From: Chara braunii
Lineage: Eukaryota > Streptophyta > Charophyceae > Charales > Characeae
Length of the DNA: 23,308 nucleotides
Assembly (NCBI GenBank): GCA_003427395.1
Contig: BFEA01000010.1
Span: 4,438,055-4,461,362 of the forward strand
Reading direction: 5' to 3'
Shown here: positions 1-8,559 of the stretch, piece by piece
Numbering within the stretch: position 1 is the stretch's first letter
How the letters are laid out: every line of letters starts with the position of its first letter
The notes under the pieces: model-generated
Told to the model about the DNA's origin: nothing
Databases searched by the model: none
The model's input: the letters and a program-made list of their open reading frames with translations, nothing else
Translations under genes and position numbers: made by a program

Positions 1-88
<88 letters not shown>

Positions 89-100
89 GGAGAGAGAGAG
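1..100. repeat. (TG)n then (GA)n compound microsatellite
   Basis: The window opens inside an uninterrupted TG run to about position 80, which passes into a GA run to 100. The true left end lies outside the window. The open frame across it is only a Val-Cys and Arg-Glu repeat and is not a gene. Confidence 0.97.
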
Positions 101-557
101 TCGCAGCCTCAAAACTTCATACATTTTTGTGTTCGTTCTCATTTGTGATGGAAAACTCATTTCTTCAGTCACGTACGTTCCCCCTGCCGTGGCGTAGCCG
201 CGGCACATTTACTTGTATGTATAAAGGGAGACTTGGAAAATGATCGTGTGTGTCCGAACGTTGCATGTCCACGTTTCGATGTTCCAATATGCGGACAGTA
301 GGCACGATTCGATGAATTGCACCTGCTATGCGCCCATTGCATTGCCAACTGTGTCAATGGCTACCGAAGATAAGTTAGATATTTGCATATATATACATAT
401 ATATAATAGACAAAGTTTTTCAGTTTTACTTTATGAGTTTAGAAAAAAACGAATTCAAGTTATTGAAATGAAACACATGCTTTTTATTTTATTAAAAGTG
501 AATTGCAAATAACCTTTGTTTCATTTGTATGTTCTGATACTTGTTTCACTGATTTGA
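101..557. other. gene-free stretch with a short AT-repeat
   Basis: No coding signal is visible on either strand. The only structure is an alternating TA/CA tract at about 386-408. The short frames here have ordinary chance composition. Confidence 0.6.
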
Positions 558-604
558 TGCATCCAGCAGGATTCGAACCTGTGAATTCTCCAATTACAAG
601 GGGG

Positions 605-656
<52 letters not shown>

Positions 657-709
657 ATAGAGATAGAAAGAGAGAGAGAGAGAGGACGTCGGACAAGACA
701 AAGGGATGC
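558..709 (-). tRNA. tRNA-like sequence split by a microsatellite (probably a pseudogene)
   Basis: Read on the minus strand, 709-685 begins GCATCCC and 565-559 ends TGGATGC, so six of seven acceptor pairs form, followed by discriminator A at 558. A T-arm is clear: ACAGG, loop TTCGAAT, then CCTGC, containing a perfect pol III B box (GGTTCGAATCC, 579-569). TGTC and GACG near 700-687 can form a 4-bp D stem. Between the D arm and the anticodon region lies an 80-nt GATA/GA microsatellite; without it the rest totals 72 nt, a normal tRNA length. The anticodon region just after the repeat (TTGTAAT) could be read as GTA or TGT depending on loop phase, and the 5' anticodon strand pairs poorly, so no amino acid is assigned. 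There is no encoded CCA. The T-arm and 3' acceptor half are firm; the 5' half is inference. Confidence 0.42.
605..684. repeat. (GATA)n/(GA)n microsatellite inside the tRNA-like sequence
   Basis: Roughly ten GATA units (605-645) are followed by GA repeats with a few interruptions up to 684. It lies between the putative D arm and the anticodon 3' strand of the tRNA-like sequence. Confidence 0.95.
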
Positions 710-782
710 ATAATCCGAGTAGTTCATGGCGAAAAAAAAAAGTTGTCTGTCTCTGTTTGCAACGTGCAATCCGATTCTGCCT

Positions 783-818
783 CACACACACACTCACACA
801 CACGCACACAGACACACA
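783..818. repeat. imperfect (CA)n microsatellite
   Basis: A CA-dinucleotide tract with a few T and G interruptions. No gene overlaps it convincingly. Confidence 0.9.
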
Positions 819-908
819 TTGTTTATCACCACGGACATGGCGTTGGCGCACCGTAAACGGCAACGTGGTGCTCTGCATGTCCTATCAAGCTAGCCTTGAC
901 CTGCTTGC

Positions 909-2233
909 CTAGATTTGTGTTGTATGTGGGATCGTCTTCAGCCATAACTTCGACATTAAGGTCGAGTATCCTGTGTTGCACTCACCGCGGGCGGTCGCGC
1001 TGACGACGGCCGTTGGGAGGTGGACCTCGACCATCGCTATCGCTGCCATCTCCCATGTCGCAGGGTCGATCTCCACCCTGCGTTCGATCATGAGGTTGTG
1101 CAGAATGCACACGGCCATGAATTCCTTGCGCAGGGTCTCCTAGTTAGCGATGTGTGTGTGGATGAAATTCCTCCACACGCTCTTCAGACTCCCGAAAGTG
1201 CGCTCCATACAAAACTTGGCCGTTGTGTGACACTCATCGTAGGTTCGGTCCACTGACGTTCTCCCAAATTTGCCCATTGGTGTCATGAGCCATGGCAGAA
1301 GGGGAGACCCTGCATCTCCCAAAAGATACTGCCCCACATGTGTGCCATCATGGAGAACAACTCCTCCCTCGCTGAGCACGCCCTCTCCATTCCTGGTGTT
1401 GCGGTACAAGGGCGACATCCGCAAAGCACGTGAGTCATGCACAGACCCAGGACAACCGACAAACACACTGACTATCCTGCACTCATGGTCGCATATGACC
1501 TGTGCGACCACAAAAAAATGTCCAGTGTGATGGTAGTAGCACTCGGAACGGGTTCCCTTCAACCTGTCGGAAACAGGAGGAGATGGCCGTACTCCTCAAT
1601 GATAGCATCGGCCACGTCTTTGTTGCTTCTTAACGCACTAGCGAGCCCTATACCCAAACTGTGGCCGGATTGCCTGTAGTACCCGCCTGTCGCCCACCTC
1701 ATCAATGCACAGGCAAACTTATGACCGACAGGAATGGGCAACCGAAAATTCGTCGGCAAACGCTGGATATGAGGGTCGATTCGTTGGAGAACTTTGAAGA
1801 ACAACGACCGTGGGAGTTTGCAGAACCGCAAGAACACCTTCTCGTGCTTTGCTCCCTGTCGTCACAAGTCCTTCCAAAGACCTCTACTGCATTCCACCAC
1901 CCACAATCGTCGTCTTCGTGTCATTCTTCTCCCCAGCTCCTATGCTGCCAAACAGCTCAAAGCCATGGCATGAAGCAGTCCACCAGCAAGCATCGTCATG
2001 GTGCCCGACGTGTCCCGGAAGAGAAAAGGAGTCATGGCGACAACTTCAAGGATGGCCATGGCCGCTGCATTGCGCCTGTTGACCCAGTGCGTCATTACGA
2101 AGATGAACATGAAGAGCATGTCTTCCCACTCGTCTTCCGAACAGGCCACCAATGAAGGATTCATGGTTTCCATGGGACAATACAGGGAAGGCGTTCCCAA
2201 CGTAGAAATGTACGTGTCTAACGAACGTAGCAC
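909..2233 (-). pseudogene. PIF/Harbinger (HARBI1-like) DDE transposase relic
   Basis: The family encodes a DDE nuclease that cuts and pastes PIF/Harbinger DNA transposons. On the minus strand one frame runs from about 2233 to 1559 through an N-terminal helical part (LRFCKLPRSLFFKVLQRID; ALMRWATGGYYRQSG), interrupted by TAG at 1942-1940 and TGA at 1864-1862. At about 1560 the frame shifts and the protein resumes with ECYYHHTGHFFVVAQV, then GCPGSVHDSRAL (second acidic residue, HD) and MERTFGSLKSVWR (third, Glu). A TAG at 1142-1140 breaks the frame before the typical FMAVCILHNLM tail, which ends at 909. The block normally holding the first Asp (a DGTH-type motif) is absent at the frame jump, so this copy cannot be catalytic. 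Members are usually near 350-450 residues. Terminal inverted repeats and target duplications were not found by eye. The plus-strand frame at 1661-2155 is its antisense shadow. Confidence 0.88.
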
Positions 2234-2347
2234 ACCCGCAACCTTTGTCCAAAAACGAAAAGAAACACCTCTCCCAGATCTAGTACATCTTCCTTCTTCA
2301 CCTGCAGGTCGTCATCATCCCCCTCTTGCCCCTCCCAGTCATTGCCC

Positions 2348-2474
2348 GGATGGGGAACCCAACCCATAGCCCCAACGGTCATCCCCATCTTGCCATCCCA
2401 CTTCGCGCACGTCCCAGCGTCCAGACAGTGCCAACGGCAGGATGGGGAACCCAACCCATGGCCCCAACGGTCAT
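2348..2474. repeat. 35-bp direct repeat, two copies 92 bp apart
   Basis: Copies at 2348-2382 and 2440-2474 begin GGATGGGGAACCCAACCCAT and end CCCCAACGGTCAT, with a single A/G difference. They lie upstream (transcriptionally) of the Harbinger relic and may belong to its 5' untranslated or terminal region. Confidence 0.85.
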
Positions 2475-3380
2475 TTCATTGCTCGTACTTGCACGGCCAC
2501 GGGGGAGCGACCGATAAGCAGTCTGTGTACCACATGGCACCTGTTCGACACATGTCACACCACGTCACACACAGCCACACACGGACATGTCCTGGTATAG
2601 GCACAATGGAAGGCCATGGACCGGTGCCCCTACCGAACTTTCCTTTTTCGGATCCGACCTTCCAAGTTTCCCTATTCGGGTAAGTGCGGCCGTTTCCAAT
2701 GCCAAAGTTTGTGGTCGCGGTGGGGTACCAACAAAATCTGCCAAACACGTTCCAAGGACGGTGGGCTGTTTTGTTTTAGCCTCGCTGGTTTTCCTGTCGC
2801 CGGGCAGTGGGGTCCACCTCTTTACTATAGATACCGAATCAAAACAAGCCTCTCCCACCGAAAAGCTAGGATGCGGAAGTTGACGGTCACGCAGTGGTTG
2901 AGCACGTAGCCCGCACCAGCTTCCAGCAAAAGCATGGGAGAGCGACGAGCTTCTCCAAAAGCGGCCACCCTGGGCTGGCTGGCATATGCAGGCGCGGGAG
3001 GGAGCGATTGGGACGGTGAAAGCGTTCCCGCGCAGGAGCCCACAACCAAGGACTTGTCGACATGCACATGCGGAGAGGGTGAACAACTTTGAAAGTGTTG
3101 AGCAAACATAAACGATGTCGGGGACAGTCGAGTTTCAGAATTACATTTTTTTCCGTGGCTGAGGGAAGCGCGCTGATCATTGGCGGGAAGGCCAGGCTGC
3201 CCCGCCAACCCCTGACGGGACTTGTCGACGTGTTCACGATCGATCCTACCAACACGCCTAGACCATCGCTAGCGGAACCTCATTCACACCATGGCGCAGA
3301 AGCGGATGAATATGATCGACTTCATCAATCATTTGTAATTGGCGAGCGGTAGGCATGTCAACATGTCCTGCCTGTCAGTT
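2475..3380. other. gene-free stretch
   Basis: Several frames of 90-173 codons overlap on both strands, but their composition is irregular (Cys, Arg and Pro scattered, no motif) and none matches a family I recognise. It may be flanking or terminal sequence of the Harbinger element. I see no supported gene. Confidence 0.5.
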
Positions 3381-3449
3381 GGGGATTGAACCCTTGACGT
3401 CACCGCATCACCGGAACCAAAGCGGCGAGGCATGCTCCGACCGCTTCTC
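3381..3449 (-). repeat. tRNA-derived A/B-box pair (possible SINE head)
   Basis: On the minus strand, AGAAGCGGTCGGAGC (about 3448-3434) resembles a tRNA D arm and A box. About 40 nt later GGGTTCAATCCCC (3393-3381) is a T-arm-like B box. Order, orientation and spacing suit an internal RNA polymerase III promoter. The acceptor stem is not recognisable, so a decayed tRNA or a tRNA-derived SINE head is more likely than a working tRNA. No poly(A) tail or target duplication was identified. Confidence 0.35.
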
Positions 3450-4345
3450 TTTTGTCCCTCGTGTACCCGTTGTAACAGGGCCGCCGACCGACGGCTTTCC
3501 GTGGTGTGTTGTGGGGAGCTCACCTCAGCCGATTACTGTGCCGCGGGTGCTTAGACCCTCCAAACGTCGGATAAGCTATGTTCTTCTCTCAAATTCACCT
3601 TTCGTTACGTACCTATCATTACTCCTATACAGGGCCCCCCTTCAAGCATAGCTACCTTTCTGCCCCAACAGCAGTAGTCAGGGAATAGGGTGGGGTCGGG
3701 CCCCACTAACCCAAAGACCAAGCATTTTGCCAAAAGTTACGCCTCCCTTCACGTCTCCCCCTACACACCATACACAACCCACTCATGTACACACTCACAC
3801 CCAAGTTGGCTGAAGATCCTACTAATACTGCAGGTTATCTTGTAGGCCTCCTCTTTTTCCTTTTTTTTGTTTTCGACTTAAGACCCTACCGTCTTAAACC
3901 ACAAGTACACGGCCTCAGCCTTGCAGTCGGAAACTTGTCACCATAAGAAAACGAGACCGAAACGTCAAGCGTTGGGCCAGCCGTTGAAAAATTCGATCGG
4001 CGGCCTCATTTTCGTTTCTTGCCTCCAGAATTTGAGTTGTCAAACCCGCGGCCCAGGTGCCCATGTACTAGTGCTTCAACCCGAAAACAAGCTACGTATG
4101 TCGTTTGCGAGGCCGTATTCTTGCAGGGGTCCCCTCTATATAGTCTTATGAGTAGTGGGAGGAAGGTCATGAAAGGCAAAAAAAATTGGAGAGAAGAACA
4201 TAGTGTAGTTTTATACGGAAAACAAGCTAGGTATGGTGTTTTCAAGTTACCTCCCAAAAATGGGTAATGAGAAACCGTTGTTAAATGTTGGAGTACAAGG
4301 TACGTGCCTTGTATTCTAGGTGTGCCTTGTCTGAGATATTTCATG
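3450..4345. other. gene-free stretch with an imperfect 25-bp direct repeat
   Basis: No gene is supported. Two imperfect copies of GAAAACAAGCTACGTATG-type sequence lie at 4082-4106 and 4216-4241, about 20 of 25 positions alike by eye. A perfect 7-bp hairpin (TACAAGG/CCTTGTA, loop TACGTG) is at 4294-4313. Confidence 0.5.
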
Positions 4346-4368
4346 TTTTTTTTTTTTTTTTTTTTTTT
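4346..4368. repeat. poly(T) tract, 23 T
   Basis: An uninterrupted run of T. It could be the tail of a minus-strand retroposon lying to its right, but no such element is recognisable. A run of 13 A follows at 4551-4563. Confidence 0.9.
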
Positions 4369-5640
4369 CCTGCAATGTACTTACGACTTGCATAAAAGAC
4401 AAAAATCATGTTTGTGTATCTTTCCATATTCTAGCGGAAAATTCACTCTCGATTTGCACAAGTCGAGAGTAGTGGAGCAATGCCCACTGAAGTCTACTTC
4501 GCACAAGCTCAATAACTTCTCGCTGTTGTGGAATCAATGTGTTCTTTTTCAAAAAAAAAAAAACTTCACGTTGCAGGTTGCAGCCCCATCCAAGAGGGAG
4601 ATTCCACTACTGATGTATGTGGATTAGTGTAGAGTGTGTGACTCCGAAGCATCGCTGATCGGAACGGTGATCGGCGGTGTGGTGTTTCTAGTATTTGAGC
4701 AGGGGGACATATATGTCGTTTCGTGGCCTCCCATTGACCAGTCTTTCTTTTTATTTTATTCAGTAGGTCGTATGGGGGTCCCCAACGTGAGTGACAATCA
4801 TAACGATTTTTTATGTGATGATTTTCATGCACATTCCACACACCTTTGGCTCGTGACCCATGCATGTCGACAATGTGGAAGGTGTTTTGGGAGGATTCGG
4901 TCCCCTTGCAATGATTCAACTTAAATCATGCAATAGTCGTGGGCTATGGGTCGTTATTTTGGTCTACGGGCCGGAATAGGGGTCAACGACCATGTCCAAG
5001 TCATGAAAATTGGTTGAACGAAGTCCTGCTACTGTGGGGTACCCGAAGCAAGGCCTAAAAATGACCTTCAGTGGTTGACCGTGGAAAGTCAAAGGGTAGC
5101 AACAACTCGGAAATTCAGGCTCACGAGTCAAAGCAACATGAACCTAGTCCAGGTCACCGATCAGACACAGGTATCTGTCAAGAATCAAGTCAAAGTGAGA
5201 ATCTTTATGTTTTCATGTTATTGCAACATCAACACGAAATTTTGAATTCTTTACAGAGGTTGAATTACAATATATTATTTTAGGTATCTTTTCCTCTTTG
5301 ATTTTTTTATTCAGTTGTTCTATGATTCTACAACTGTATGGGATCCAGGCCATTAGCTGCGAGTCAATCTGGGTCATCGTATCTGAGAGGCCAGAGGCTG
5401 GTGAACCGGAGTCAACACTATATGTTGACCCAACCCTTGCTGACCGACATTCAGTCTTGCACTTGCTTCTTAAAGTTGGTTTGATATTGGCTAGACACTA
5501 GCTTGACGCTGACACTACGTCGATGCAACGACGCCAGACTGCTAGTGCTTGGTGTTGACACCTTCTTTGTCTACGGTGCCAGTTTGACACTTTACAATGT
5601 TGATGTGGCTCTCGCCACACTATCTATGACATTGATGGGA
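4369..5640. other. gene-free stretch with two perfect small hairpins
   Basis: No coding sequence is supported. Hairpins: ACTCTCGA/TCGAGAGT at 4445-4470 and GTCAACA/TGTTGAC around CTATA at 5411-5429. The 96-codon frame at 4634-4924 has no recognisable motif. Confidence 0.5.
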
Positions 5641-6058
5641 TGTTAGCGAGGAGGAGGAGGATCATGGCGGTGAGATTGGTTAATCGTAAGGAAAGCTTAG
5701 CTGTCTGCGTTCGTGTCGACATTGCGCATTGTTGTTCGTCTTCAGAGGAGTTTGCATTGTGCGTGTTATGATGAGATTTGTTCATTGTCAGAGCGTGTCA
5801 GAGAAGACTGTCTGCTGATGTGGCGAGCAGGAGATACCGGAAGGAGGGGTGGGCTAGTGAGGGAAATCTATCTGCTAAGTTGATGGGTACTTTCTCTTCC
5901 ACCCTGTCAGTCTCTTCTCCCTCCCATTTGCCTGTTCTCTGGCCACGAAAGACATTGGGCTACTTGATTACATGTACGATTTAAGAGACATTGAAATTGC
6001 GCTAAGACATTCTGTGTTCTGACATTAACGAGTTTTCCATCTGAGTGGGTTGATTACA
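5641..6058 (+). mobile_element. possible LTR ending just before a primer binding site
   Basis: The segment ends TTGATTACA at 6058, three bases before a tRNA-iMet-type primer binding site, which is the layout of a 5' LTR 3' end. The left boundary is a guess: TGTTAGCG at 5641 offers a TG start and a 418-bp LTR, but no second copy exists in the window to prove it. TTGATTACA also occurs at 5964-5972. No gag or pol follows, so this would be a non-autonomous or eroded element. Confidence 0.3.
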
Positions 6059-6061
6059 ATT

Positions 6062-6073
6062 TGGTACCAGAGC
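6062..6073 (+). other. primer binding site, tRNA-iMet type
   Basis: TGGTACCAGAGC matches 11 of 12 bases of TGGTATCAGAGC, the complement of the plant initiator tRNA-Met 3' end that primes many plant LTR retrotransposons. It follows an ...ACA end by three bases, the usual arrangement. Confidence 0.5.
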
Positions 6074-6406
6074 AATATCCTCCATCTTTGCTATCAGCTG
6101 ATGTACATGGTATCGCGTGGTAGTAACGGTTTCGCATGCCAGATTACGTGTTTGCCACGTTCTTGACATATCTCGTTTATAAACGCGCGTGTTTCCTACC
6201 TTGTGCTTGGAGGTTTTGATGCTGGATTTTGACCATGCATACACACATCCCTGATGGTGATGATCTGATGATGACGTGGACCTGATATCCGTTGGCGAGA
6301 TAGCATTGATGTGGCGATGGTTAAGCGGAGAGATAAAAAAAACGATAGAGTTTTTGATGTGCCTTTGGGAGTTGTGCTGCCTGCATGGAATGACGCCCAG
6401 GTGCTG
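6074..6406. other. possible internal region of a non-autonomous LTR element
   Basis: The stretch after the primer binding site contains no gag or pol frame. The minus-strand frame at 6002-6412 spans the primer site and shows no recognisable domain. Confidence 0.3.
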
Positions 6407-6557
6407 ACGCAATACCTAGTGAAGAAGCAGCGAGTTACATTCTCTAACGTGACACTTACCGAAGTGTGAAGACCTATCTGCAGACGTTACACTTACCGAA
6501 GTATCACGACTTACTTGTTGACGTGTCATCCCCGAAGAAGCAGTGACACACCAGGTT
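6407..6557. repeat. tandem array of a ~37-bp unit, about four copies
   Basis: Units start at 6407 (40 bp, with a small insertion), 6447, 6484 and 6521; the last three starts are exactly 37 bp apart. Units 6447 and 6484 share ACGTNACACTTACCGAAGT; units 6407 and 6521 share GAAGAAGCAGYGA. The array lies inside the putative LTR element and ends just before the 311-bp repeat. Confidence 0.65.
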
Positions 6558-6565
6558 GACGAGGT

Positions 6566-6876
6566 GTCGCACGTGGAGGTCCCTCACCCTGCAGGGAGCA
6601 CAGAACCTCATGGTCGTGTCACGCAGGAGTTTTCAGAGTGAAAAGAACCGGTCATTATTCTGGCCGTACACGCCGGCTATAACTCTCACGGCACCCCACG
6701 ATAGGTTGGGGTACCACGAGGTACAACTTACCTCTACCCAATGGGTTGTCACCACCCTTAGGTAGGTGTATCCCTACTGAGCTATCGACCCACATGAGAA
6801 GGCTCTTACTTCCCTTTGTAGAGGTAAGTCGGCCGAGGGCGTTTGCTCGATCGTCGCAGCATAGGAATGGGGTACG
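6566..6876 (-). repeat. 311-bp dispersed repeat with pol III A box, copy 1 (SINE-like)
   Basis: This segment aligns end to end with 15569-15879, roughly three quarters identical by eye, with equal length. On the minus strand TAGCTCAGTAGG (6784-6773) is a perfect tRNA A box inside a D-arm context, and about 44 nt on AAGTTGTACCTC (6729-6718), unchanged in both copies, is a weak B-box candidate. This suggests a tRNA-derived SINE. About 90 bp of shared sequence lies 5' of the A box, which is unusual for a SINE. No tail or target duplication was found. Confidence 0.7.
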
Positions 6877-7302
6877 TTGGAACACTTTTTCTAGTCGACC
6901 TCTTCGGGCGACCAAAAAGCTAACAGGCTGGCACGTAGGATTTTGCTGAAGTTTGCAATAAATAAAATAAATTAATTAAAGCAAATCCCTCCCTGTTGTG
7001 TGCGTCCGGCTTCGAGCGAGGCCCTTCACTTGTGGTCTTCGCCGGTCCCCGGTCTTAAGAATCTTTTATTTTGATTCGGAACAACAAGAATCATGCAAAT
7101 AATAATCATAAAATTCTGATATGTCATGCATACATCAATTTTGCCAATTTACTAATTTTGAGAACTATGACAATATCATCAAGAAGCATAATCATCAGGC
7201 AGAGTCAATGCAAAAAAAGCAAGACTGACTGACTCGAGCAATGACAAGATAAGTGAGGGAGGAATGAAAACTCATAATAATCTCAGAGAGTACACATAAG
7301 GA
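6877..7302. other. gene-free stretch
   Basis: An AT-rich run (about 6956-6980) and purine-rich sequence with no coding signal. It separates the 311-bp repeat from the long inverted repeat. Confidence 0.6.
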
Positions 7303-7454
7303 AACAACCATTTCGTCAAAACGGACATATTATATTTTTTGAACGAAATCAAAACTATTTTTTTTTGCCAAAATCCGGTCGAAATTTTTTGCTCCTGGGG
7401 GTCGGGCGTTCCTAAAACGCCGGACCCCTACATGTATCTGGTCTATAGTTGAGA

Positions 7455-7502
<48 letters not shown>

Positions 7503-7660
7503 TCTGGTCTCAACCATAGACCAGATACATGTAGGGGGTCCGGCGTTTTGGGAACGCCGGACCCCCAGGAGCACAAAATTCCGACCGGATTTTGGCAAAA
7601 AAAGTCAGTTTTGATTTCGTTCAAAAAATATAATATGTTCGTTTTGACGAAATGGCTGTT
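7303..7660. repeat. long inverted repeat with a 38-A loop (foldback/MITE-like)
   Basis: Left arm 7303-7460 and right arm 7501-7660 are reverse complements with about a dozen differences over ~158 bp (roughly 93% by eye). The spacer is essentially A38 (7462-7499). Two smaller hairpins nest in each arm. In the right arm they are perfect: GTATCTGGTCT/AGACCAGATAC, and GGGGGTCCGGCGTT/AACGCCGGACCCCC around TTGGG. No coding sequence is present. It is either a foldback or MITE-type element, or two inverted copies of a retroposed unit of which one kept its poly(A). Transcribed, it would form a very long near-perfect dsRNA. Flanking target duplications were not recognised. Confidence 0.9.
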
Positions 7661-7932
7661 AGGAGAGCATGACCAACAGCAGTCAGGACTCATCACTCAT
7701 CCCTGTACGTCATACACTCAATCTCTCACTTGGCTGCATGTTTCTTGTGCCTTGAGTCGTATCTCTGTACTGCCTGAGGTTGTGGTCTCTGGATGTAGAG
7801 CCACCTGAACCCTGCGAGCTCCAAGCATTTCCATCTGAGTCCCATGATACGGAAATCAACCATAGCACAAAACTCCTCCCATAGGGTAGGAAGATATGAT
7901 TGCGAGAAGATCCCTCGTCTGAGATGCCGGAA
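7661..7932. other. sequence between the inverted repeat and the unknown ORF
   Basis: On the minus strand a Ser/Gly-rich frame at 7964-7710 (GSGGSTSRDHN) overlaps the end of the unknown ORF in another frame. It could be a C-terminal tail joined by a frameshift or splice, or 3' untranslated sequence. Nothing here decides it. Confidence 0.3.
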
Positions 7933-8559
7933 CTATGACGGCTCAGGCACTGCCTCATAGTCAATCACTGCAGGTGAAACGTAACTCTTGGCCTGGTCCA
8001 CCAAGTCTCCCCAACTAGAGCCATTTGTGAGAGTGAAAGGTACTGGAGGCCTGGGATAATCGATGTAAAGCTTGGGTCTGAGGCTGCGGATCAACTTTGT
8101 CCCCTTCTCGTTAAACTCTCTCTCCCTTTCCTTAAGATATCTGGCACCAACAATCCACACTGAGTCAAAGTACTCATGAGTCTCTTTGCCTTTCTTTACA
8201 TAAGGTCTTAGGTCATGGATGGTGCCACCTGCGAATTCAGTATGAACCACAAAGATAAATAACTCTCTCCGCTTGAAGTCAGTTGCACTGATGTACCGAT
8301 ACTGGAAAGCATCTTTAAATGCTATCTGACTTAGATTGGCCAAAACTGACCCTGCAGCTAGAAAGGATTTGACTATACTCATATGTTGTGGTGGTGGATA
8401 CTCGGGCCAATCTTTGGTATAAAATGAGAAAATAACCCTCTGCTGATTGTTTCTGACTGGAAATCTCGAGTGACTCGGACGAATGCGGGTTGCTTGGGGG
8501 ATGACTGAATACTGATTAAACTTTTGCTGAGACTTTCTGACAACTCGAGTGACTGAGTG
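7933..8559 (-). CDS. unrecognised open frame, possible exon of a hypothetical protein
   Basis: An open frame on the minus strand runs from just after TAA (8562-8560) to TAG (7935-7933), 208 codons; the first ATG in it is at 8382, giving 149 residues. Codons before that ATG still look coding (VIFSFYTKDWPEYPPPQHMS), so the exon probably starts upstream, perhaps at an AG near 8555. The protein mixes hydrophobic helix-like stretches (FLAAGSVLANLSQIAF) with a charged segment (YLKEREREFNEKGTK) and a Pro-rich one (DYPRPPVPF). No signal peptide or zinc motif is visible. I do not recognise the family; it could be a host exon or part of an unidentified repeat. It is the most protein-like unexplained frame between 2.3 and 13 kb. 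Confidence 0.4.
   Translation of the reverse strand, partial: HSVTRVVRKSQQKFNQYSVIPQATRIRPSHSRFPVRNNQQRVIFSFYTKDWPEYPPPQHMSIVKSFLAAGSVLANLSQIAFKDAFQYRYISATDFKRRELFIFVVHTEFAGGTIHDLRPYVKKGKETHEYFDSVWIVGARYLKEREREFNEKGTKLIRSLRPKLYIDYPRPPVPFTLTNGSSWGDLVDQAKSYVSPAVIDYEAVPEPS

Noticed and set aside
1661-2155. 164-codon plus-strand frame
   Set aside because: Antisense to the Harbinger transposase, which explains its openness; no motif of its own.
2565-3086. 173-codon minus-strand frame
   Set aside because: Irregular composition, overlaps other equally long frames on both strands, no recognisable domain.
4634-4924. 96-codon frame with a hydrophobic start
   Set aside because: Isolated, no motif, overlapped by a 117-codon antisense frame; chance is sufficient.
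6742-6754. GGTTGTCACCAC as B box of the 311-bp repeat
   Set aside because: Only about 19 nt from the A box, too close for a tRNA-type promoter; the block at 6718-6729 fits spacing better.
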